A DNA stretch of 10,465 bases from an uncultured Caryophanales bacterium (GTDB taxonomy: Bacteria > Bacillota_I > Bacilli_A > RFN20 > CAG-826). A program made the position numbers and the translations under genes. The notes below the pieces were generated by a model. That model searched no databases, was not told the origin of the DNA, and saw only the letters and a program-made list of their open reading frames with translations. The stretch is taken from NCBI GenBank assembly GCA_946183335.1, contig CAMGZN010000032.1, positions 1-10,465 of the forward strand, given 5' to 3'. Positions 1 through 6,450 of this stretch are shown here, piece after piece. The stretch's first letter is position 1. Each line of letters opens with the position of its first letter.

Positions 1-880
1 AAGCTTTACTGTATAATTTAACAGTCTGCACCGGATTAACCTGGAAAAATGATTTTGAAGAGATTAAAAAGTCTACTCCAAGGATGGAATCTTTAATATG
101 ACCAGGACCATATAATACACGTTCTTTTTCGCCTAAAATAACGTTTGTATCTCGTGAATTTATGTTCTGAATCACAGTTGTAATAGGACAGTGTTTAATC
201 AGTTCTTTTACAAAGTTATTTTTGCCTTTAAATTCATCTAATCTGGTCACTAAGGTAACCATCATTTCATCATAATGGTAGGAAGTTCTAATTAATACAT
301 GTCGTATTAGCCCAGTTTGTTGGTCTTCATCATAAGGAGCGTACTTAAATTCCTTCATTAACTGTTTAATAACGGAAATAACTTTAGTCGCTCTTGGATC
401 TTCAATCTCGCATTTCTCAATTGGAATGATTTTATGAGTTCCTTGACGATAGAATCCAGAGACAATATGTCCGTGTGGATCACGTCCAATTGGAACTTGG
501 ATTTTATTACGGTATTCGTATGGATTTTCCATACCAATAACCGGCAAAACCCTAATATTTTCTAAATTATGACGTCTTAATGCGTCCTCTACTTTATGCT
601 TTTTATATTCTAGTTGTGCTGAATAAGAAAGCTGTTGAAGCTGGCATCCACCACACGCAGTACAAACCCCACATCTTGGTTGAATACGATCTTTTGACTT
701 CGTGATTAATCGATAAACTTTGCCGAAATAATTACCGGCTCGTTTATATTGGATTTCAATCTCGGCTTCTTCGCCGGGGAACAACCCATCAACAAAGACT
801 GTTCCATAGGAAAGCTTTACGACTCCTTTGCCTTCGAAAGAGAGGTCAACGCATTTGCCTTTGACTCGATCAAACTTCAT
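1..880 (-). CDS. rlmD: 23S rRNA (uracil-C5)-methyltransferase, RlmD/RlmCD type (3' end missing)
   Basis: Cytoplasmic SAM-dependent enzyme of the TrmA/RumA family, which methylates C5 of uracils in 23S rRNA. The frame is open from ATG at 880 to the window edge, giving 293 residues of a family usually near 450. Residues 1-60 look like the TRAM RNA-binding domain (KGKCVDLSFEGKGVV...FVDGLFPGEEAEI). The iron-sulfur ligands of the family are present as C70-x5-C76-x2-C79 (CTACGGCQLQ) plus C157 (IEKCEIEDPRA); C73 is an extra cysteine. Family segments YRNKIQVPIG, GLIRHVLIR and SSKSFFQVN follow in order. The SAM-binding glycine motif and catalytic cysteine would lie beyond the edge. The start lies one base past the upstream stop. 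Its ribosome site AAAGGA (891-886, 5 bases before ATG) is inside the last codons of the upstream ABC gene, so translation is probably coupled. The choice between RlmD (U1939 only) and RlmCD (U747 and U1939) cannot be made from this fragment. Confidence 0.93.
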   Translation of the reverse strand, partial: MKFDRVKGKCVDLSFEGKGVVKLSYGTVFVDGLFPGEEAEIEIQYKRAGNYFGKVYRLITKSKDRIQPRCGVCTACGGCQLQQLSYSAQLEYKKHKVEDALRRHNLENIRVLPVIGMENPYEYRNKIQVPIGRDPHGHIVSGFYRQGTHKIIPIEKCEIEDPRATKVISVIKQLMKEFKYAPYDEDQQTGLIRHVLIRTSYHYDEMMVTLVTRLDEFKGKNNFVKELIKHCPITTVIQNINSRDTNVILGEKERVLYGPGHIKDSILGVDFLISSKSFFQVNPVQTVKLYSKA

Positions 881-881
881 T

Positions 882-3287
882 TTATTCCTTTAACGACTCA
901 GCTGGTCGTTTACGACCAGCAGCAACAGCCGGAATTAATGATGAAACAACACCAATAGCAATAGCGGCAATAAATAATACTGGAATTACCCAAGGTTGAA
1001 TTGTCGCAAATGTTGCTTCACTTGGAGTAAGGATTTTTAAGTTTGCACCAGAAATCAGTTTAACAACGACTTTTGCCAGAAGCGGAGCAATTCCATAACA
1101 TAGGCCAATTCCGAGTAATCCAGCGACAACGCCAATGATTGCCGCCTCCACGATAAACATCGCCGAAATATCAATCCTTCGAGCTCCTAAACTTCTAAGC
1201 AAACCAATCTCACGTTTTCTTTCATTTACGGAAATATATGTGAGAATTGCGGTTAAAATCATCGCCACAAGGATCGTAACAAGGGAGAAAATAAGCATGA
1301 CAGATGAGAATGTTGAAGCAATGGATGAGAACGCAGATGTAACAGTTTCGAGATAGTCTTTCGTCTTTAAAACAATATCCGAATCCTTATCCATGTTATC
1401 AACGTACTTTTCAATGTAATCAGTAATCTGAGCACGTTGTTCAAAAGTATCAGTGTAATAGTAAATCGCTGTTACACGAGAATCTGCACCAATATCAACT
1501 AAACGAGATTCATATTGATAGTTAGCTGTGATTGCTCTTCCGTTTGTATATGAATCTTCAAACTTTTCACGTGATTTGTAATATGTGTTATAAGAAATTC
1601 CATATTCCTTTTGGTCTTTGACCAATTGAGAATTATTGTTTAATGGTTTGATGATATTTTCAATGAATGATGGGTTATATAAAAGAATTGTCTTATATAA
1701 CGGATTTGGAGAATCCTTCTTCGGACGAATAATTCCTGTAATTTTAAATGTATGAACAGAGTGGTTATCGTATAAGTCTTTATAGTAGGAGTCACCTTTT
1801 GGTTCGTAGTAGTGTTTTCCTTCATAACCTTCTTTGTCTTCAATCTTTTGTTGATAATAATCATCATTTGAAACAACATGATATTCTTTTTTGTTCAAAA
1901 TCTCTTCAAACTTAATGTTGTCTCCAGAAACATCAAAACCCATGTTCTTGAGATAACCTAAGTCAATACGGTTATAAGTATCTAACACAAGTGTTAGATC
2001 TTCGTTACTGGTTGGTAAGTGACCATCAAGAACATCATATTGTTCATTAATGAACTTATATACATCAGAGTTCTTATCGCTTGTTTTAGTATATGGAGCA
2101 ATACTTGATGTGTATGACGAAGATGAGACCTTTTCATATGATCCAGGAGTTGGTTCGGCGAATAGGTTAAATGTCACGGACTCATTAGTTTGACGTCCAG
2201 CGTAATACTCCTTTGGCATTTCATCCATGTAATCCATGAAGTTTTGTTGCATCGAAATATAGTGTTCTTGGACTTCATAGTCCGATTTTTCAATGATGAT
2301 TTCTTTATCTTCTGGAAATTCAACTAAGTTGTCTTTATTAGATTCGGATGAGGATTTCGGATAACAAGTAACATAGACTGGATAATCTCCGATAGCGTTC
2401 TTCTGGGCTTCAGCGACAAAGTCGTTGACGCCTTTGGTCATGCTTAAAACAAGACCAGCAGCAGCTAGACCAATAGCAATCGCGATGGCAATTGGAATTG
2501 ATCTTCCTTTCTTCTTCACAACGTTCCTACAGGACCATTTAAAAGAAGAATAGAAAGGAAGGTGAACTCTCTTTAAAGGCTCACGATTAGCCGGGATTTG
2601 AGGGGCTTTTTGAAGATGTTCGTCACTAAGAATCTTTCCATATGAGATTTCAATCATACGGTCAGCATATTCTTTCGCCATACGCTCATTATGAGTGACC
2701 ATAACGACTAAATGCTCTTTAGAAATCTCCTTTAGAGTGTGCATGACAATCTTCGAAGATTTCTCATCCAAAGCACCTGTTGGTTCATCCGCGAGAATAA
2801 TGGTTGGATTTGTGATTAGTGCACGCGCAATCGCGACACGTTGCTGTTGACCACCGGAAAGTTGCTTTGGATATCGCTTCTCAAACTTCACAAGATCCAC
2901 TGCCGCTAAAGCGTCATGAATCTTCTTATCCATGTCTTTTGTTTGTTTAGACATTTGGAGTGTGATCGCGATATTCTCCGCAACAGTTAAGTGAGGTAAT
3001 AGATAATAGTTTTGGAAAATAAACCCAACTTCTTGGTTTCGATAGGAGTTCCAATCAGATGTTGAAAACTTGGATGTTTTACGTCCATTGACAATCATTT
3101 CACCTTCATCGGCGAGGTCAAGACCTCCTAACACGTTTAATAACGTGCTTTTTCCGCAGCCAGAGGCTCCGTAAATGGCGATGAAGCCTTTATCAGGTAA
3201 AACTAAAGAAAGATGGTCTAAAGCGACGATTTCTTCATCCTTGTTTGGAGATTTAAAATTCTTAACTAAGTCTTTTACAACGATCAT
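882..3287 (-). CDS. Fused ABC exporter: N-terminal ATPase with C-terminal FtsX/MacB-type permease
   Basis: An 801-residue single-chain ABC half-transporter of the MacB/FtsX mechanotransmission class. The ATPase occupies residues 1-225: Walker A GASGCGKST (40-48), Q-loop Q92, signature LSGGQ (143-147), Walker B IILADE (163-168), D-loop GALD, and H-loop H199. After a linker come one membrane span (about 264-282), an outside domain of about 370 residues, and three more spans (about 662-687, 710-735, 765-788). The cytoplasmic coupling motif ERKREIGLLRSLGA (689-702) and the Pro-rich C-terminal end AGRKRPAESLKE are typical of FtsX/MacB permeases. The outside domain is very Tyr-rich (39 Tyr in residues 301-650) and much larger than MacB's periplasmic part; I do not recognise its fold. 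The family usually exports peptides, lipoproteins or drugs, or senses envelope stress; the substrate here is unknown. No Shine-Dalgarno precedes the ATG, and the start is fixed by the ATPase N-terminus (MIVVKDLVKNF). It is first in its transcription unit and followed directly by the rRNA methyltransferase. Confidence 0.93.
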   Translation of the reverse strand: MIVVKDLVKNFKSPNKDEEIVALDHLSLVLPDKGFIAIYGASGCGKSTLLNVLGGLDLADEGEMIVNGRKTSKFSTSDWNSYRNQEVGFIFQNYYLLPHLTVAENIAITLQMSKQTKDMDKKIHDALAAVDLVKFEKRYPKQLSGGQQQRVAIARALITNPTIILADEPTGALDEKSSKIVMHTLKEISKEHLVVMVTHNERMAKEYADRMIEISYGKILSDEHLQKAPQIPANREPLKRVHLPFYSSFKWSCRNVVKKKGRSIPIAIAIAIGLAAAGLVLSMTKGVNDFVAEAQKNAIGDYPVYVTCYPKSSSESNKDNLVEFPEDKEIIIEKSDYEVQEHYISMQQNFMDYMDEMPKEYYAGRQTNESVTFNLFAEPTPGSYEKVSSSSYTSSIAPYTKTSDKNSDVYKFINEQYDVLDGHLPTSNEDLTLVLDTYNRIDLGYLKNMGFDVSGDNIKFEEILNKKEYHVVSNDDYYQQKIEDKEGYEGKHYYEPKGDSYYKDLYDNHSVHTFKITGIIRPKKDSPNPLYKTILLYNPSFIENIIKPLNNNSQLVKDQKEYGISYNTYYKSREKFEDSYTNGRAITANYQYESRLVDIGADSRVTAIYYYTDTFEQRAQITDYIEKYVDNMDKDSDIVLKTKDYLETVTSAFSSIASTFSSVMLIFSLVTILVAMILTAILTYISVNERKREIGLLRSLGARRIDISAMFIVEAAIIGVVAGLLGIGLCYGIAPLLAKVVVKLISGANLKILTPSEATFATIQPWVIPVLFIAAIAIGVVSSLIPAVAAGRKRPAESLKE

Positions 3288-3313
3288 ACGTACTTACATT
3301 ATATACGTAAGTA
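3288..3313 (-). promoter_or_regulatory. Promoter with inverted-repeat operator before the MacB-type gene
   Basis: On the minus strand a perfect TATAAT (3303-3298) lies only 10 bases before the ATG, so the transcript would be nearly leaderless. The box sits inside the spacer of a perfect 7-bp inverted repeat, TACTTAC (3291-3297) and GTAAGTA (3307-3313), separated by 9 bases. This is the layout of a repressor operator covering a -10 box. The best -35 candidate, TTGGCT (3328-3323), is weak, has a 19-base spacer, and lies inside the terminator stem. The inverted repeat and TATAAT are seen directly; regulator identity and function are inferred. Confidence 0.55.
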
Positions 3314-3315
3314 AT

Positions 3316-3344
3316 AAAAAAGAGCCAACAAAAGTCGGCTCTTT
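3316..3344 (-). terminator. Rho-independent terminator after the lipoprotein gene
   Basis: In minus-strand RNA the stem is AAAGAGCCGAC, a UUUU loop, then GUUGGCUCUUU: 11 pairs with one G-U wobble, ending in a run of six U. It starts 20 bases after the lipoprotein stop. Read on the plus strand, the wobble becomes an A-C mismatch, so the minus direction is favoured. It separates the four-gene unit from the MacB-type gene. Confidence 0.9.
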
Positions 3345-3363
3345 ATAAATTAATAGTTAGAAA

Positions 3364-5919
3364 TTAAGCGGCTGTTTTGGCGAGTTCGAAGCAAGCAACT
3401 AAAGTTGTGTTTCCGGCTGGTAAATAGGCGGCGAATTTCTTACCTTGAAGTTGTGCGGTAAGTGGTGACATATCAAGGTTAGAGAATGTCATGTTACCAT
3501 GTTCTGTGTTACCGTCGAATAAACAGGTGAATTTTTCACCAGCATCAGTGACGAATAATGGAACCCAAGTATCAACTCCAGCCATTGCAGTAATATTATC
3601 ATGCAATGTTTGAACGATTGCGAAGTTGGCAGAGCCACCATTACAAGCATCAAGATAGCCTTGACCTTCGGCTTTATCCATATCAAGAATCACATCAGAA
3701 TAGTGATCTTTGTTTGGAGAAGCAAGAGCAGCCTGACCATCCATATTAAGGGAGAGTAAGTTGTACTTGGCAACACCATTATCAATAAACTTGTATGTGT
3801 TTCCAACAGCGTTAAAGAAATCTTCATAAACATTCAATAATGCGAAGAATGATGAAGCACCAACGGATTTGAAGTATGTTTCTTCACCGATGATGTAGTT
3901 CTTAATTTCACAATCAGATGTGAAATAAGTTTTTGCGCGTTCAGTATCAATAATGTATCCGTTTGATTGATCCTCTGCGCTAGCCTTGTAACCCATGTTA
4001 ACAAGGGAAGCACCACCGTAACGGTTGAACACAGAATGTTCAACAATTGTGCCACGGTTATGGTAGTTACAAATACCGCAGTTTGGACAGTCAAAGACTT
4101 TACAATTCTTGATTAATGTATTGAAGTGAATTGTACCTTCGCCATGTAAACCAACGTGCTCACGTGTTCCTTCAACCATGGTATCTGGGAATAAACCAAT
4201 TTGATATTGTTTTACAATATTGTTGTAGTAATCAGCACCACAGTAAGAGTTCTTAGCGAAAATTAAAGCAGTCATGGAGAGAACAGCTTCGTTTTGACAA
4301 CGTTGTTCATATTGAGTTTCGGTTTCACCTGGTTTTTGTTCTGGGATGTAGTCAACAGAGGTAAATCCGTTAGTATCTAAGTTTTTAATTGTACCGATGT
4401 GACCATTGGAGGTGTCTTCTTGACGATTGAAATACTCTTTTTCGGATTGTGTCCAGACAAATTTACCGGTTTCATATTCATATCGATAACAATGATGACG
4501 GCCACAGAATTTAATTAATGTAGAGTGTCCTGGTTCGAAACCGTTTGCTGGTGATAAGTTGAATTGATCGTCATAGTAGAGAGCTTCGTTGTCTCCACGT
4601 TTGTTTTTACAGGTACCGATTTTGGAACCTAATGAGAAGTAGTTACCATTAATAGTAACGTCTTGATCGACAACGATTGGAGTATAGACATCAACAGAGT
4701 CACGGAGATATCCGTCACAGTCATATTTTCCGTCTCCATCAGTATCAACTGTTTGAGCTTCTTTTCCATCAATGAAGAATTCGTGTGGAATATCTTCTTT
4801 ATTGATTTCAATGCTATCTTGGAGGAAGAAGGCTGGAGAATCTTGGTAAGCAACTTCTTCTTCAGCAGTGAATGTTCCAGAATCAACAAGGAATTGTCTC
4901 CATAATGCAGTTGTATCCATGGCTTTGAAGTGACCAGTTGTCTTACTTGCATCATAATATTCCCAATAGTTGTGGTAAGTACCACGGTCATTGATTGTGG
5001 AATAGTGGTAAGAGTAGTAGTGTTCTCCATCATTTGGATTGGAGAAATCATTGATGGTCCATTGTGTTAAGTTCATTGCACCTAATTCTTTAGCGGAATA
5101 GATGTTTAAACCACGTTCGACTTTAAGATCGAGTTTAAGTAGTGGGGTTGTGCCAGAGAATGTTGAATCAAATTCGGCTGGTGAACAGCTTAATTCAAAT
5201 GATTTTCCAGCAGCGGCTTCTTTAAATTTGACTCCGCCACTAACTTTTTCAGCATAAGTTGCGAATTCGACGTTTGAACGTTCGGAACCGTTAATTTGTC
5301 TTAAGCTGAATGTCTTCTCATAGTTTGGAGAGACTTCGACAGCCTTACTTTCTTTGTTACGGAAAGCGGCTTTTGGCTCATATTTGAAGGTGTTAAGTGT
5401 TCCGACAGTAAGAAGTTCACTGGTATCAAAGAATCCAGCTTCTAAATCTGAAGAAACAGCAATGTGACGACGATAAGCGTCAATTGTTTCTGGCTCTTCA
5501 AATGAGAGGAGATCGTATTTGTCGCTAGTGACTTTTCCAACAACAATTCGTCCAAGAGAGAATTTCTTGGTTAAATCTGTCTTTAACGCGGCTTCAACAT
5601 TGTAAGTACCTTCACTAGGAACGGCTTGAGCGTGAAGTCCATCTGTGTAGACGACAACATTTGTTGCTTGTTGCACTTCAGAGGTGACATCGAATTCGAT
5701 CTGTGATCCAGTGAAAGTAGTTGTTGTCTTATCAGAGTAAGAAACAGTGACTTTCACATTTTCCCAAGGGATTGTTTCGCCTGTTTTATAGGCTGTTGCA
5801 ATACCACTAAGGGCCATTTTGCTTACTGAAACTTCTTCAGGAGATTCTTTCGAACATCCTACTAAGCCAACAATGGCCATTAAGGAAGCTGCAATAAGAG
5901 AGATTTTGTTCTTTTTCAT
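3364..5919 (-). CDS. Large exported lipoprotein: Ig-like domain plus probable right-handed beta-helix, Cys-rich
   Basis: An 851-residue surface lipoprotein of no family I can name. Residues 1-22 form a lipoprotein signal: Lys-rich start, hydrophobic core, lipobox LVGC with C22 as the lipidated residue. Residues about 31-129 resemble the bacterial Ig-like domains of Mollicutes/Bacilli surface proteins (KTGETIPWENVKVTVSYSD). Residues 392-400 (DTDGDGKYD) form one calcium-loop-like motif. From about 413 (TPIVVDQDVTINGNYFSLGS) through about 640 (GEGTIHFNTLIKN..., GTIVEHSVFNRYGG) the spacing suggests a pectate-lyase-like parallel beta-helix. There are 16 cysteines, unusual for an exported protein of this group. 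They include C606-x4-C611-x2-C614-x2-C617 (CPNCGIC) and C472-x4-C477 flanking two histidines, so metal binding or disulfides are possible. The ribosome site AAAGGA (5933-5928) lies 8 bases before ATG. It is the last gene before a strong terminator, 45 bases after the small secreted-protein gene. A role as substrate or outside partner of the adjacent exporter is inference. Confidence 0.85.
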   Translation of the reverse strand: MKKNKISLIAASLMAIVGLVGCSKESPEEVSVSKMALSGIATAYKTGETIPWENVKVTVSYSDKTTTTFTGSQIEFDVTSEVQQATNVVVYTDGLHAQAVPSEGTYNVEAALKTDLTKKFSLGRIVVGKVTSDKYDLLSFEEPETIDAYRRHIAVSSDLEAGFFDTSELLTVGTLNTFKYEPKAAFRNKESKAVEVSPNYEKTFSLRQINGSERSNVEFATYAEKVSGGVKFKEAAAGKSFELSCSPAEFDSTFSGTTPLLKLDLKVERGLNIYSAKELGAMNLTQWTINDFSNPNDGEHYYSYHYSTINDRGTYHNYWEYYDASKTTGHFKAMDTTALWRQFLVDSGTFTAEEEVAYQDSPAFFLQDSIEINKEDIPHEFFIDGKEAQTVDTDGDGKYDCDGYLRDSVDVYTPIVVDQDVTINGNYFSLGSKIGTCKNKRGDNEALYYDDQFNLSPANGFEPGHSTLIKFCGRHHCYRYEYETGKFVWTQSEKEYFNRQEDTSNGHIGTIKNLDTNGFTSVDYIPEQKPGETETQYEQRCQNEAVLSMTALIFAKNSYCGADYYNNIVKQYQIGLFPDTMVEGTREHVGLHGEGTIHFNTLIKNCKVFDCPNCGICNYHNRGTIVEHSVFNRYGGASLVNMGYKASAEDQSNGYIIDTERAKTYFTSDCEIKNYIIGEETYFKSVGASSFFALLNVYEDFFNAVGNTYKFIDNGVAKYNLLSLNMDGQAALASPNKDHYSDVILDMDKAEGQGYLDACNGGSANFAIVQTLHDNITAMAGVDTWVPLFVTDAGEKFTCLFDGNTEHGNMTFSNLDMSPLTAQLQGKKFAAYLPAGNTTLVACFELAKTAA

Positions 5920-5935
5920 CTCATTTTTCCTTTCT

Positions 5936-5952
5936 ATTAATCAAAGATTAAT
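5936..5952. repeat. Perfect 17-bp palindromic element before the lipoprotein gene
   Basis: ATTAATC-AAA-GATTAAT: two 7-base arms with a 3-base centre, in the 45-base gap between the small secreted-protein gene and the lipoprotein gene, just upstream of the lipoprotein ribosome site. It is too AT-rich to be a terminator. It could be an operator for an internal promoter (TATAAA-like sequence lies just upstream), an RNA processing site, or chance in an AT-rich gap. Confidence 0.4.
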
Positions 5953-5964
5953 AACTAATTTATA

Positions 5965-6447
5965 TTATTCAATAGGCTCTTCTGGAGCACTACAAATAAT
6001 CAAAACTGAATCAGATAGTCTTGAACCATCGGTGGTTTGCAAGATTACCGTAATGGCACATTCGTGATAGAACGTGACAACATTTTTGTAGATGGAACAC
6101 ATTTCCATCGTTTCTGTTTCGTGAGTGATTGGGTCCTCATAATCAAATGTTGGAACTTCACCACTAAAGACGAACTCAAACGCATCTTGCTCAGTGACAT
6201 CGCTTGGATCCGGATTGAGTTCGTAATCTATATACACATAAGGGTCACCGGTTTGTTGGTTAAATTCTAACTCAAGATATTTCATAACCTTACCGTTACC
6301 TAAATCTAGTTCTTCGGTATTAACAATTTTGACACTTTGGAAGTAGTGTTTCATCTGATCTGTGCTTGTCGCAGTACCTAAGCCAGAGATGACGAAAATA
6401 GAAATGAAGAAGACGACTAACAATAAGAAAATTGATGACTTTTTCAT
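5965..6447 (-). CDS. Small membrane-anchored or secreted protein, unknown family
   Basis: A 160-residue protein I do not recognise. Residues 1-4 (MKKS) and a hydrophobic stretch at about 5-22 form a signal peptide or signal anchor with no lipobox; SGLGTATS (21-28) could be a signal peptidase I site. The remaining 135 residues are acidic and alternate in a beta-strand-like pattern (VYIDYEL, AFEFVFSGEV, CAITVILQ, SVLIIC), suggesting one compact beta domain outside the cell. It has three cysteines (C117, C130, C152) and an acidic tail (PEEPIE). The start has a good ribosome site, AGGAG (6461-6457, 9 bases before ATG), located in the last codons of the permease gene. Only 3 bases separate the two genes, so co-translation with the exporter is likely. 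A role as exporter accessory or substrate is inferred from position only. Confidence 0.8.
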   Translation of the reverse strand: MKKSSIFLLLVVFFISIFVISGLGTATSTDQMKHYFQSVKIVNTEELDLGNGKVMKYLELEFNQQTGDPYVYIDYELNPDPSDVTEQDAFEFVFSGEVPTFDYEDPITHETETMEMCSIYKNVVTFYHECAITVILQTTDGSRLSDSVLIICSAPEEPIE

Positions 6448-6450
6448 ATT

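Noticed and set aside
1..6. HindIII site AAGCTT at the first base as a clone or insertion boundary
   Set aside because: The methyltransferase frame runs cleanly into the edge and the same hexamer occurs again near 812; one site at an edge proves nothing.
749..958. Plus-strand open frame across the exporter/methyltransferase junction
   Set aside because: It lies antisense to two well-supported genes, has no ribosome site or recognisable protein features, and is a shadow frame.
4685..4746. DTDGDGKYD as a dockerin or thrombospondin repeat
   Set aside because: Only one calcium-loop-like copy is present and the second repeat needed for a dockerin is missing; kept only as a possible single calcium site.
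3834..5051. Other-frame minus-strand open frames inside the lipoprotein gene (3834-4094, 4629-5051)
   Set aside because: Low-complexity Thr/Leu-rich translations overlapping a complete gene with a clear signal peptide and lipobox; no independent start signals.
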